Assembly: GCA_009701715.1 (NCBI GenBank)
Contig: WLJO01000018.1
Location: 1 to 45,201, forward strand
Origin: Actinomycetota bacterium
GTDB lineage: Bacteria > Actinomycetota > Acidimicrobiia > Acidimicrobiales > Ilumatobacteraceae
DNA: 45,201 nucleotides
Direction of reading: 5' to 3'
The translations under genes were made by a program, and so were the position numbers. Below the pieces are notes generated by a model. The model saw nothing but the letters and a program-made list of their open reading frames with translations. It was not told where the DNA came from and made no database searches. Every line of letters starts with the position of its first letter. Position 1 is the first letter of the stretch. Below, one piece after another: positions 26,266-34,439 of the stretch.

Positions 26266-27105
26266 CTACGGCTTGCGGAAGCCCGGGTCGATCGGGATGC
26301 CGAACTTGAGACGGTTGTTCGCGTGCGCGAGGTGCTGCAGGCTGAACGCGGACCGCAGCGCCGTCCACTGACCCTGCGCCTCAAGCGCTTGGTTCACGCT
26401 CTCCTTGGCGAGCTTCAGGCCGAACGCTGGCTTCTCAGCGATCTTGGCAGCCATCGCCATCACGAACGTGCGCAGCTCGTCCTTGGGGACGACATGGTTC
26501 ACCATGCCGAGCTGCTTGGCGTCGGCGGCCGAGAGCCAGTCGCCGGTGAACAGCATCTCCTTGGCCTTGCGCGGGCCAACCTCCCACGGGTGGGCGAAGT
26601 ACTCCACGCCGTTCACGCCGAAGGCGACGACCGGATCGCTGAAGATGGCGTCGTCCGCAGCGATGATGATGTCGGCACACCACAGCAGCGGCAGCCCACC
26701 GGCGATTGTCTTGCCCTGCGCCGCAGCGAGGAGCGGCTTGGGGAGGTTGCGCCAGCGCCACGTCATGTTGAGATACACCTCTTCCTCGCCGGCCATCATC
26801 GCCTCCTGGCCCTTGCCGTCGAGGCCGGCCACCGGGAACACGAGGTCGAAGGTGCCGACCCGCTCGGTCTCTTTCAGGTCGTGCCCGGAGCAGAAGTGCG
26901 GTCCGTCGGCCTGGAGAACGATCACCTTCACATCCGAACGCCTCGAGGCGTCGTTGAAGCAGGCATTCATCTCGTACGTCATGCGGTTGTTCTGCGCGTT
27001 GCGCATCTCGGGCCGGTTGAGGGTCACCACGGCGATCCCGTTGTCGCCGGGGTTCTCCACCGCGTAGTGGAGCGTCCTCAGGTCAGAGAGGTCGATCGAT
27101 TCCAT
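26266..27105 (-). CDS. Crotonase (enoyl-CoA hydratase-like) lacking both usual Glu residues
   Basis: The protein has 279 residues. The crotonase fold shows VVTLNRPEMRNAQNN, FCSGHDLKET (oxyanion hole) and IAGGLPLLWCADIIIAADDA. In rat enoyl-CoA hydratase the two catalytic Glu lie in GGGCELA and GQPEI; here these read GGLPLL (Pro) and SDPVV (Val). The protein may therefore be an isomerase, hydrolase or another crotonase activity instead of a hydratase. The start has GGAG about 6 bases upstream and follows the stop of the other crotonase gene by 2 bases, so both are one operon. The C-terminal LGMVNHVVPKDEL helix region is intact. Confidence 0.85.
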   Translation of the reverse strand: MESIDLSDLRTLHYAVENPGDNGIAVVTLNRPEMRNAQNNRMTYEMNACFNDASRRSDVKVIVLQADGPHFCSGHDLKETERVGTFDLVFPVAGLDGKGQEAMMAGEEEVYLNMTWRWRNLPKPLLAAAQGKTIAGGLPLLWCADIIIAADDAIFSDPVVAFGVNGVEYFAHPWEVGPRKAKEMLFTGDWLSAADAKQLGMVNHVVPKDELRTFVMAMAAKIAEKPAFGLKLAKESVNQALEAQGQWTALRSAFSLQHLAHANNRLKFGIPIDPGFRKP

Positions 27106-27107
27106 TG

Positions 27108-27947
27108 CTACTCCTTCTCCGCCGTCCGGTAGTCCCCGAACTGGCTGTCACGCTTGTCGAGCGCCTGGGTAACCCCACGGCGCAGGTGCTCGAAGTATTC
27201 CTTGCTCGAGCGCTGGTGGAACCCGAGCGCATTGAGGTCGGCGGTTGCACGCATGCCGTCGCGCATGCCCATGGCCTCCATCGCCCGGTGGACGACGCGC
27301 TTGTTGATCGCCTGCAGGTCCGGTTCCACCTTCGCGACACGGATGGCGAGGTCGAGCACCTCGGCGGCGAGCCGGTCCGCAGGGAAGGCCCGGTTGGCGA
27401 AACCCGCCTCGACCGCGTCGGTTCCGGTCATCGAGTCACCCGTGAGCATGGCCTCCATCGCCCGGCGCATTCCCATCAGCCACACGTGCCACGCCATGTC
27501 GGGCGACGACATCGACCTCACCGGCGGGTAGCCGATCTGGGCATCCTCGGCGACGTACACGAGATCACACGCGGTGGCGAGTTCGGTCCCGCCAGCGAGG
27601 CAAAAGCCGTGCACCTGGGCGATGATCGGCTTGGAGAGATCCATCATCTCGAACCAGCCCTGGAGCACGTGGCGGGCCCACGCGCCGTCGGCGGGCGAGA
27701 GCGGCCACGGGTGCTGCTCCGCCGGGTCCTGAGCGAGGTCGTACCCGGCCGAGAAGCAGGGGCCGGCGCCGCGGATGACCATTACCCGTACGTCTGGATC
27801 GGCGTCGCCTGCCCGGAGGGCCGCGAACAGTTCGCTGCGGAGCCGGTGCGACAATGCGTTGCGCTTCGTGGGCCGGTTGAGCGTGAGCCGGCGGACGCCG
27901 GGGGCGGGATCGTCGACGAGAACGGTGGGGTCTGCGGCTTCGGCCAT
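27108..27947 (-). CDS. Crotonase (enoyl-CoA hydratase family)
   Basis: The protein has 279 residues: RRLTLNRPTKRNALSHRL, the oxyanion-hole region CFSAGYDLAQ, then VHGFCLAGGTELATACDLVY with the first catalytic Glu retained. The second (GQPEI in rat) is YPPV here. The C-terminal helix ends with QALDKRDSQFGDYR. Some hydratases and isomerases keep only one of the two Glu, so the exact reaction is open. The ATG at 27947 has TAAAGT 6 bases upstream. It is the first gene of a two-gene operon and divergent from an acyl-CoA dehydrogenase, which suggests a shared fatty-acid or side-chain degradation role. Confidence 0.87.
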   Translation of the reverse strand: MAEAADPTVLVDDPAPGVRRLTLNRPTKRNALSHRLRSELFAALRAGDADPDVRVMVIRGAGPCFSAGYDLAQDPAEQHPWPLSPADGAWARHVLQGWFEMMDLSKPIIAQVHGFCLAGGTELATACDLVYVAEDAQIGYPPVRSMSSPDMAWHVWLMGMRRAMEAMLTGDSMTGTDAVEAGFANRAFPADRLAAEVLDLAIRVAKVEPDLQAINKRVVHRAMEAMGMRDGMRATADLNALGFHQRSSKEYFEHLRRGVTQALDKRDSQFGDYRTAEKE

Positions 27948-27953
27948 GCGCGG

Positions 27954-27959
27954 ACTTTA
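27954..27959 (-). promoter_or_regulatory. Putative -10 box, leaderless start of crotonase operon
   Basis: On the minus strand TAAAGT, 6 bases, then ATG 27947. Confidence 0.55.
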
Positions 27960-28036
27960 GTCAGTCGGCGGTGGCCACACCCGAACGGGGGGGCGGGGCG
28001 CGCAGACACACCCGACGCGGGACCGTGCCCCCGAAG

Positions 28037-28042
28037 TAGTTT
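28037..28042 (+). promoter_or_regulatory. Putative -10 box, leaderless start of second ACAD gene
   Basis: TAGTTT, 6 bases, then ATG 28049. Confidence 0.5.
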
Positions 28043-28048
28043 TAGGGC

Positions 28049-29329
28049 ATGTCCGCCACCCATCCCGATCCCGACACCTTCCGCAGCGAGGCGAGGTCGT
28101 GGCTCGAACAGCACGGCGAGCTTCGACAGTCCGTCTCCACCGACGGACCCGACCCCGACTGGGGCACCGGCTCGGACAATGTCGCCGTCTTCCACAACCG
28201 GACCGAGACCGAAGAGGCCTCGATGCTCGCGCTCGCCCAGGACTGGCAGCGCAAGAAGTTCGACGCTGGCTACGGGATGCTCAGCTGGCCGGTGGAGCTC
28301 GGCGGTCGCGGCCTGCCCATGTCGTATGTGCGCATCTGGAACTCCGAGGAGTCCCGATTCGTCATCCCCGACGCCGGCGAGCTTCCGCCCACCTCGATGG
28401 GACTCATTGCCCCCACCGTCGCCGCCTACGGCACGGCGGAGCAGAAACAACGCTGGGTCAAGCCGATCATGCGCCAGGACGAGTACGGCTGCCAGTTGTT
28501 CAGCGAGCCCGCCGCAGGGTCAGACCTCGCGTCGGTCGTCACGAAGGCGGTCAAGGACGGCGACGAGTGGGTGCTCAACGGCCAGAAGGTATGGACCTCC
28601 GGTGCTCGTTTTTCCCAGTGGGGCCTCGCCATCACCCGCACAGACTTCGACGTGCCCAAGCACCGTGGACTCACGGCGTTCATGGTGCCCCTCGACGCCC
28701 CCGGTGTGGAGATCCGCCCGATCCGCCAGATGAGCGGTGGCGCCTCCTTCAACGAGGTGTTCCTCTCCGACGTGCGCCTGAAGGATGCTGACCACCGTCT
28801 CGGCGGCGAGGGCGACGGCTGGAGGGTTGCTCTCACCTGCCTCGGCTTCGAACGCGACCACTCCGGTGGTGGGACCCCGGTGGGCGGCAGCCTGAAACGG
28901 GTGCTGGCCGCGGCACGCCACTTCGAGGTGACCGGCGACCCCGTCATCCGCCAGATGCTCGCCGACCTCTACGCACACGAAAAGGTGGCCCAGTTCACCA
29001 ACCGCCGGGCAGCGGCCTCGCTCAAGGCGGGCCAGACCCCCGGGCCCGAAGGTTCGCTGTCCAAGCTCATGTGGACCGCGAACATGCGGCGGGTCAGTGA
29101 CGTCGTCTCGCTGATCCTCGGCGCCCGTCTTGTCGCCGACAGCGGCGAGTGGGGCACCTACGCCTGGGGCGAACATCTCCTTGGCGCCCCGGGGTACCGG
29201 ATCGCCGGCGGGTCCGACGAGGTCCAGCGCAACATCGTCGGGGAACGGGTGCTGCAACTGCCGGCGGAGCCCAGGGTGGACAAGGACATCAGTTTTGCCG
29301 AGGCGCAACGCCTGTCCCGGAGGGCATGA
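28049..29329 (+). CDS. Acyl-CoA dehydrogenase
   Basis: The protein has 426 residues. Motifs are FSEPAAGSDLASV, WVLNGQKVWTSGA (FAD and substrate region), SDVRL with GEGDGWRVAL, and the C-terminal YRIAGGSDEVQRNIVGERVL. At the place of the MCAD catalytic Glu (IYEGT) stands Gly (IAGGS). A Glu in the helix-G position (CLGFERDHSG) may be the base instead, as in isovaleryl-CoA dehydrogenase; this is inferred from alignment by eye. The pattern is frequent in actinobacterial FadE proteins, some of which act as two-protein complexes on sterol side chains. Divergent crotonase genes suggest a common pathway. Confidence 0.88.
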   Translation: MSATHPDPDTFRSEARSWLEQHGELRQSVSTDGPDPDWGTGSDNVAVFHNRTETEEASMLALAQDWQRKKFDAGYGMLSWPVELGGRGLPMSYVRIWNSEESRFVIPDAGELPPTSMGLIAPTVAAYGTAEQKQRWVKPIMRQDEYGCQLFSEPAAGSDLASVVTKAVKDGDEWVLNGQKVWTSGARFSQWGLAITRTDFDVPKHRGLTAFMVPLDAPGVEIRPIRQMSGGASFNEVFLSDVRLKDADHRLGGEGDGWRVALTCLGFERDHSGGGTPVGGSLKRVLAAARHFEVTGDPVIRQMLADLYAHEKVAQFTNRRAAASLKAGQTPGPEGSLSKLMWTANMRRVSDVVSLILGARLVADSGEWGTYAWGEHLLGAPGYRIAGGSDEVQRNIVGERVLQLPAEPRVDKDISFAEAQRLSRRA

Positions 29330-29362
29330 GGCTTCGTCCACGTCGGCTGCGATGATGGTCCA

Positions 29363-30910
29363 GTGACGGATCCGGTACTCGCAGCAATCGACGTGGGGAC
29401 TAACAGCTTCCACCTGGTGATCGCGAGGATAAAGCAGGGTGCGCGTTTCGATGTGATCGAGCGCGAGAAGGTGACGGTACGCCTCGGCCACGGGGGCGGA
29501 GACATGAAACGTCTCGAGCCCGACGCCATCGAGCGGGGTGTTGATGCGCTCGCGCGGATGGCCCAGCTCGCCCGCAGCAAGAACGCTCCGCTTCGTGCCG
29601 TTGCCACCTCGGCCGTGCGCGAGGCAGCCAACGCGGACGACTTCATCAAGGCGGCAGCAGAGGTCGGGGTCACCGTCGAGGTGATCTCCGGTCTGGAGGA
29701 GGCCCGCCTCATCCATCTCGGGGTGCTGCAGGCCGTGCCCGTCTTCGACAGGAGACTCGTCCTCGTCGACATCGGTGGCGGGAGCACCGAGGTGCTGCTC
29801 GGCGAGCGCGGCACGACGCTCGACGCCCGGAGCTTCAAGCTCGGTGCGGTTCGCCTCACGGACCGTTTCTTCCCGGAGGGTCAGGTCACCCCGGAGGCGG
29901 TCCGCCACTGTCGAGCCTTCATCCGATCCACACTGGCGACGTTCGAGGGACGCGTTCGACGGATCGGCTTCGAGGTAGCCGTTGCTTCGTCGGGAACCGC
30001 TGAGGCCGTGGCCCGGGCCGCTCACGCACTCGCGGGCGGCGCCGAACTGCGGACGTACAACTGCTTCACGTTCACCCGTGGCGACGTTGCAGCGGTGCTC
30101 GAACGCCTTCTCGCCGCACCGACGGCCAAGGCACGTGCAGCAGTTCCCGGTGTGGAGAGCGACCGGGCGGACATCATCGTCGCCGGCACGCTCATCCTGG
30201 AGAGTGTCTGCGAGGCCTTCGGTATCGACGAGCTCATGTTCTCCGAGTACGCGCTGCGCGAAGGCGTGCTGCTCGACACGTACGAGCGGCACCAAGGGGG
30301 CTCACTCCACCACCTCCGGGAGGTGTCACGCCAGAGCGTCCGGCACCTCGCAGACCGATGCGACGACGACCGCACCCACTCCGATCACGTCGCACGCCTT
30401 GCCCTGCAGCTGTTCGACTCCGCCGCCGAGATCCATCATCTGGACCGGTCGTACAGGGACTACCTCGAGGCAGCCGCACTACTGGCGAACGTCGGGCTCG
30501 TGATCTCCCACACCAGGCATCACCTTCACTCGTACTACGTAATCAGGAACACCGATGACCTAACCGGGTTCACCGACCACGAGATCGAGATCATCGCGCT
30601 GATCGCCCGCTACCACCGGAAGTCCGTGCCAAAGCCCTCACACGCCGAGTTCGGGCGGCTCGATGCCGAGTCCCAGCAGGCGGTGCGCGCCCTCGCGGCG
30701 CTGTTGCGCGTGGCGATCGGGCTCGACCGGAGCCACGACCAGCGCGCGAAATCTGTGCGAGCCGTGCAAGACGGCCACCGACTCGTCATCGAGGTGAGGG
30801 GTCGGCGATCAGACACCGACCTCGATCTCGAGTTCTACTCGGCAGGCGAACGCTGTTCGCTGCTCGAGGAGGTCACCGGGCTCGAGGTGTCGTTCAGGCA
30901 GACGTCGTAG
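29363..30910 (+). CDS. Ppx/GppA-family phosphatase with C-terminal HD-like domain
   Basis: The protein has 515 residues. The actin-like phosphatase half (about 1-300) has AAIDVGTNSFHLVIARI, the phosphate loop region AVATSAVREAANADDF, LVDIGGGSTEVLLG and LGAVRLTDRFF. The C-terminal half (about 310-515) has the HD-like RTHSDHVARLALQLFDS and the IIALIARYHRKSVPKPSH segment seen in long exopolyphosphatases. Such enzymes hydrolyse polyphosphate or pppGpp; which one is not deducible from sequence. GTG 29363 is the first in-frame start that retains the whole N-terminal strand. Its 3' end overlaps the convergent L,D-transpeptidase gene by 17 bases. Confidence 0.87.
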   Translation: MTDPVLAAIDVGTNSFHLVIARIKQGARFDVIEREKVTVRLGHGGGDMKRLEPDAIERGVDALARMAQLARSKNAPLRAVATSAVREAANADDFIKAAAEVGVTVEVISGLEEARLIHLGVLQAVPVFDRRLVLVDIGGGSTEVLLGERGTTLDARSFKLGAVRLTDRFFPEGQVTPEAVRHCRAFIRSTLATFEGRVRRIGFEVAVASSGTAEAVARAAHALAGGAELRTYNCFTFTRGDVAAVLERLLAAPTAKARAAVPGVESDRADIIVAGTLILESVCEAFGIDELMFSEYALREGVLLDTYERHQGGSLHHLREVSRQSVRHLADRCDDDRTHSDHVARLALQLFDSAAEIHHLDRSYRDYLEAAALLANVGLVISHTRHHLHSYYVIRNTDDLTGFTDHEIEIIALIARYHRKSVPKPSHAEFGRLDAESQQAVRALAALLRVAIGLDRSHDQRAKSVRAVQDGHRLVIEVRGRRSDTDLDLEFYSAGERCSLLEEVTGLEVSFRQTS

Positions 30911-31985
30911 TCGTTGTCGTCGACGTCGACGTCGCCTTTACCGTCGTCGTGGTCTTCTTCACCGTCGTGCTGGTGGTCGCGACAGTGGTGGTGGGCGCCC
31001 TGCTGATCGAGTCCGCCTTGGGAGGCTGGGCTCCGTAGTACTCGGGCTGCTTCTTGCCGTCCCACACGAACACCTGGTCACCGTTCTTCACGAGGTCCGG
31101 GAAGTACTCGGCAATATGCATGGGGATCCGCACACAACCGTGGGACGCCGGGTACGACGGCACCTCGTTCGCGCCGTGCACCGCGAGTCCCTTGTTGAAG
31201 TACACCGGCTGGTACATCCGGCCGAGGCGGCCTTCTCGCCATCCCCCGGTGCTCTGGTCCACGTAGCGTCGGTAGAAGCGGTACATACCGCCCGGCGTAA
31301 TCGAGATGCCACGAACAATCGCAGCGAGCGGCTTACTGCCGCTCAGGTTGCCGTCCTCGCCCGGGTCAATCGTGACGGGCTCATCCCACCGCTTCCCGGT
31401 TCCCGAGGAGATGTGGGTGATCAGCCGAACCTTGTTCTTCTCGAAAAGTACCGCAACCTGCTCCGGCAGGTACACCTCAAGGTGAACCGTGGATCCCTTG
31501 GGTCGCTTGGGTTTCACCACAAGGTTGTCCTGCATCCGCAGCCACATCTCGTCGTTGACCTGTCCCTTCACCTTCGAAGGGGGCACGCGCATCACCAGTT
31601 TCTCGAACGCCCAGACGGCGGCGCGCGTCTTGGAGTTGAAACTGCCGTCCACGTCGCCCGGGTCGTAGCCCAGATCGATGAGTCGCTGCTGGAGGCGCTT
31701 GACGGCGGTTCCCTTGGACCCCTTTTTCATGGTGCGCTTGAGATGTGTCTTTGGCTTGGCGGTAACCGCCGGGGACGTGGAGATGTCCGGGAGCGAGTCG
31801 ACGACACCGGAGTCGATGACATCGGAGGGCTCCTCGGAAACCGGGAGCAGGGACGGGTCAGTGCTCTCGGAGCCATCGGACTTGGCGGAGTTCCCGCTAC
31901 CGACAGCAGCACCGATGCCGACTACCCCGAGGACAATCGCAGCAATGAGGGCCGGCGTCCAGCGCTTCAGGGACCGTGGTTCCAT
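30894..31985 (-). CDS. L,D-transpeptidase (YkuD) with peptidoglycan-binding domain
   Basis: The protein has 363 residues from ATG 31985, preceded by GGGAGGTG. Basic residues and one hydrophobic helix (ALIAAIVLGVVGIGAAV) anchor or export it. A PG_binding_1 domain (KGTAVKRLQQRLIDLGYDPG, then DGSFNSKTRAAVWAFE) is followed by a YkuD domain whose catalytic motif is SHGCVRIPMHIAEYF, with His and Cys present and an upstream HGANEVPSYPA. The reaction cross-links peptidoglycan stem peptides between two meso-DAP residues (3-3 links) or attaches a protein. The last 35 residues are a Thr-rich tail (TTTTVKATSTSTTTTTT), possibly glycosylated. Earlier ATGs at 32018 and 32003 have poorer spacing. Confidence 0.9.
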   Translation of the reverse strand: MEPRSLKRWTPALIAAIVLGVVGIGAAVGSGNSAKSDGSESTDPSLLPVSEEPSDVIDSGVVDSLPDISTSPAVTAKPKTHLKRTMKKGSKGTAVKRLQQRLIDLGYDPGDVDGSFNSKTRAAVWAFEKLVMRVPPSKVKGQVNDEMWLRMQDNLVVKPKRPKGSTVHLEVYLPEQVAVLFEKNKVRLITHISSGTGKRWDEPVTIDPGEDGNLSGSKPLAAIVRGISITPGGMYRFYRRYVDQSTGGWREGRLGRMYQPVYFNKGLAVHGANEVPSYPASHGCVRIPMHIAEYFPDLVKNGDQVFVWDGKKQPEYYGAQPPKADSISRAPTTTVATTSTTVKKTTTTVKATSTSTTTTTTSA

Positions 31986-32060
31986 TCGCTCGACACCTCC
32001 CATCGCCGTCCTGTGCACCGGAACGCCTGAGTACTCCCCGGATCGCGGGAAAGGCTAGCG

Positions 32061-32080
32061 GCCCCCCCGGAGCGGGGGGC
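32061..32080 (-). terminator. GC hairpin between GT2 and L,D-transpeptidase genes
   Basis: A 7-base perfect stem GCCCCCC / GGGGGGC with a 6-base loop lies 18 bases past the stop of the minus-strand GT2 gene. There is no T-run, as is usual for many actinobacterial terminators. The direction is assigned from gene order. Confidence 0.5.
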
Positions 32081-32097
32081 ATCGGGTGACCGCCGTC

Positions 32098-32856
32098 TCA
32101 GCGCTTGACGACCGGCTGAATATTTCGGAGTTTCTTGCGGAGCGCAAACATCTCGCGAACGATCTTCAGGATCACTTTCGGCGAACTGAGCGTGGAGACA
32201 CCCCGGGTACGCGGGAAGTAATCGACGCCGAACTGGGTGACCTCGTAACCGAGCTTCTTGGCGCGAATGATTAGTTCCGCGTCGATGAACGAGCCCTCGC
32301 TCACCAGCGAGATGTGCTCGAATATGCTGCGCCGACACAGCTTGAACGCAAAGTTGATGTCCCGCATCCGAACCCCGAACAACCTCCGGATAAGGAGGTT
32401 GTAAAAGAAGGTGTAGATCTCGCGCGCGGCTCCCTCGCCCGTGCGGTCGTGCCGGTACGCGCTCACGATGTCGGACTCGTACAGCCGCATGATGCGGCAT
32501 GCCTTGCCGATCTCGGCCATATCGAAAGGCAGATCCGCATCGGTGTACAGCACGAGGTCGCCGGTCGCGGCCGCGAAGCCAGTCTTCATGGCACCGCCGA
32601 GCTTGCGGTTGACGGGGTGATGGACCACCTTCACATGGCGGTCCGAGGCAGCGAGTTCGTCGGCGAGCCGGGGTGTTGCATCGGTGGAGGCATCGTCCAC
32701 GATGATGAGTTCGTAGTTATCGATCTCGCCAGCAGCCATGAGCTCTACACAGGCCGTCGTAGCAGCGTTGATCGCACGGTGCACGTAGGCCTCCTCGTTC
32801 CACATCGGGAAGAAGATCGACAGGGTGCCGAACGAGGGGCCGGTGGAGGTAGGCAT
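32098..32856 (-). CDS. Family 2 glycosyltransferase, polyprenyl-phosphate sugar synthase-like
   Basis: The protein has 252 residues. It has LSIFFPMWNEEAYVHRAINA, IIVDDASTDATPRLADELA, KTGFAAATGDLVLYTDADLP (the metal-binding DAD) and IVSAYRHDRTGEG, with RLFGVRMRDINFAFKLCRR after it. The pattern matches DPM1-like enzymes that move a sugar from a nucleotide donor to polyprenyl phosphate. If so, its product could be the donor for GT-C enzymes such as those at 5131-10090; this link is inference. A conserved VSEGSFIDAELIIRAKKLGY segment follows. No membrane helix is seen at the C-terminus. ATG 32856 has TACCCT 9 bases upstream. Confidence 0.82.
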   Translation of the reverse strand: MPTSTGPSFGTLSIFFPMWNEEAYVHRAINAATTACVELMAAGEIDNYELIIVDDASTDATPRLADELAASDRHVKVVHHPVNRKLGGAMKTGFAAATGDLVLYTDADLPFDMAEIGKACRIMRLYESDIVSAYRHDRTGEGAAREIYTFFYNLLIRRLFGVRMRDINFAFKLCRRSIFEHISLVSEGSFIDAELIIRAKKLGYEVTQFGVDYFPRTRGVSTLSSPKVILKIVREMFALRKKLRNIQPVVKR

Positions 32857-32865
32857 CGGTGCGCA

Positions 32866-32871
32866 AGGGTA
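32866..32871 (-). promoter_or_regulatory. Putative -10 box for GT2 gene
   Basis: On the minus strand TACCCT, 9 bases, then ATG 32856. The spacing is longer than at the other genes. Confidence 0.35.
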
Positions 32872-32936
32872 TCGGTTCGGCGCCGGCCGTTCCCGTCGCG
32901 TATCGGCTGCCAGCAATGGCTAGCGTTCCACGGAGC

Positions 32937-33344
32937 ATGACTGAGACCGACTACCGACCCGGCCAACTCACCGAGGGCTGGCGTTGGGTGCTCGCCGTCG
33001 GATGGGCCCTCATCATCCCGGCGCTGTTGACACTGGCCGATGCCGCAAACTCCTTCGGGAAGCCAACGTGGTGGTTGAGTGACGCGGCCACCGCCTCATG
33101 GGAGTCCCCGCTCGCTTTCCTCGCACCGCTCCTCGTCACGTGTGCGGCAGCAGCGAACTGGCGCCGGTGGCCGATTGCCGCTGGCCTCGGGGTGGTTGCC
33201 CTCGGCACCTTCGCCATCGTGGACGCCGGCCGCAGCCCCTCGGTCGCCGCGGGCGAGGCCATCCTCGCTGGTGCCGGTGCCCTCACCTCGCTGGCCTGTC
33301 TCGCCGGCCGCGTGCGGCGTGCGCACACCTCGCCGACCATCTGA
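32937..33344 (+). CDS. Small membrane protein of unknown function
   Basis: The protein has 135 residues and four hydrophobic stretches (WVLAVGWALIIPALLTLA; SPLAFLAPLLVTCAAAA; WPIAAGLGVVALGTFAI; AILAGAGALTSLACLAG). I do not recognise a family. A GGAG lies just before ATG 32937 and a TAGCGT at 32921-32926; the earlier ATGs at 32859 and 32916 would overlap the divergent GT2 promoter. It has no clear functional link to its neighbours. Confidence 0.6.
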   Translation: MTETDYRPGQLTEGWRWVLAVGWALIIPALLTLADAANSFGKPTWWLSDAATASWESPLAFLAPLLVTCAAAANWRRWPIAAGLGVVALGTFAIVDAGRSPSVAAGEAILAGAGALTSLACLAGRVRRAHTSPTI

Positions 33345-33394
33345 CCAGCGACAGCCCACTGTCCGGTGTCCCCGGTCCCCGTGTGGCCCGCAAG

Positions 33395-33400
33395 TACAGT
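33395..33400 (+). promoter_or_regulatory. Putative -10 box, leaderless start of coiled-coil gene
   Basis: TACAGT, 7 bases, then ATG 33408. Confidence 0.5.
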
Positions 33401-33407
33401 TCGTCCG

Positions 33408-34355
33408 ATGGCAAGAGGGGGACGCGAGCGCAAACGCCTGCTGCGCCGTGGCGTGCCCGCAGACGCCACTGACCGGCTGTCGGCGGCCGAGGCCCGCATC
33501 GACGGGCTGAGCGACTTGCACCAACGTCTGGTGGAAGACCTCGAACAGCGCATCACCGCCACCACGGCGCTCATTACCTCTCAGAACGAGGCGACCGGGG
33601 CCGAGTTCGAGGCCGTGAGGGCCCAGGCAAAGGAGGACTACCGCCGCCAGGTCGGGGTCCTCGATGTGGTGCGACGCCAGCAGAAGCGCCAGGACGAGAC
33701 CTTTGGGGCGAGAGTCGATGCAGTCGAGTCGGCTGTTGGGGCGATTGCCTCGGAACAGGCGACACGCCTCGCCCAGTCCGAGGGCCGGGTGGATCAGCTC
33801 GAGGTGAGTGCCCGCATGCTGTCCGGTCGGGTCGATGCGTTCGAGACATTCCGTGTGGAGCTCGGCGACATCGTCGAACGTATGAGTTCAACGATTCGGG
33901 CGATCCGTGATGCCGTGGAGAAACTGGCACTGCGCACGAATGCCACCGAAGCACTCGCCCACCAGCAGCTCACCGACGCGGCAGCCCTGAGAGAACAGGT
34001 GCTCACCGGCCAGCGGGCAGCGGAGACGATCGCCGACACGCTGCGCGCCGAGTTGGCCACGCTTGCTGGCCTGGAGTCCCAGGTGACGGCCCTCACGAAC
34101 GCTCTGGGTCCCCTCGGGCCACTCCCCTCACAGTTCAGCGCCCTCACCGACACAGTGATGGGGATGAATGACCGGGTGGTGGCGGCCGAGTTGGTGCTGA
34201 ACCAACGCACAGACCTCGATCTGCAACTCGAGCGGGCCGAGGAATTCGAGCGGGTGCTCGCCGAAGTGGACCCTGCAGATTACGCAATGCGTGACGATCT
34301 CGACACTTTGCGCGCGATTATTGAAGATCTCCGCCGTGAAAGCCACCCAGAGTAG
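33408..34355 (+). CDS. Long coiled-coil protein of unknown function
   Basis: The protein has 315 residues. After a basic N-terminus (ARGGRERKRLLRRG) almost the whole length has heptad-like spacing of Leu, Val, Ala and charged residues (LSAAEARIDGLSDLHQRLVE, RLAQSEGRVDQLEVSARML, QLERAEEFERVLAEV). It has no signal peptide or membrane helix. It ends 84 bases before pilB on the same strand but has its own promoter, so a part in pilus assembly is possible but unproven. ATG 33408 is chosen because of TACAGT 7 bases upstream; the longer frame from 33366 includes no extra recognisable domain. Confidence 0.7.
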   Translation: MARGGRERKRLLRRGVPADATDRLSAAEARIDGLSDLHQRLVEDLEQRITATTALITSQNEATGAEFEAVRAQAKEDYRRQVGVLDVVRRQQKRQDETFGARVDAVESAVGAIASEQATRLAQSEGRVDQLEVSARMLSGRVDAFETFRVELGDIVERMSSTIRAIRDAVEKLALRTNATEALAHQQLTDAAALREQVLTGQRAAETIADTLRAELATLAGLESQVTALTNALGPLGPLPSQFSALTDTVMGMNDRVVAAELVLNQRTDLDLQLERAEEFERVLAEVDPADYAMRDDLDTLRAIIEDLRRESHPE

Positions 34356-34367
34356 GTACTTAAGTAC
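34356..34367. promoter_or_regulatory. Perfect 12-bp palindrome upstream of the pil operon
   Basis: GTACTTAAGTAC is a perfect palindrome, AT-richer than the flanks, and its right end is 6 bases before the putative -35 element. This is where an activator or repressor would bind. Confidence 0.5.
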
Positions 34368-34373
34368 TCATCG

Positions 34374-34402
34374 TTGCATTTCCGACGTTCTCGTGGCAGA
34401 GT
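34374..34402 (+). promoter_or_regulatory. Putative pil operon promoter
   Basis: TTGCAT (34374-34379), a 17-base spacer and CAGAGT (34397-34402). The predicted leader of about 30 bases carries GAGAAGGGG before ATG 34440. Confidence 0.45.
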
Positions 34403-34439
34403 GAGAGTTGGTCGGGACTTGAGAAGGGGCGAACCAGTC

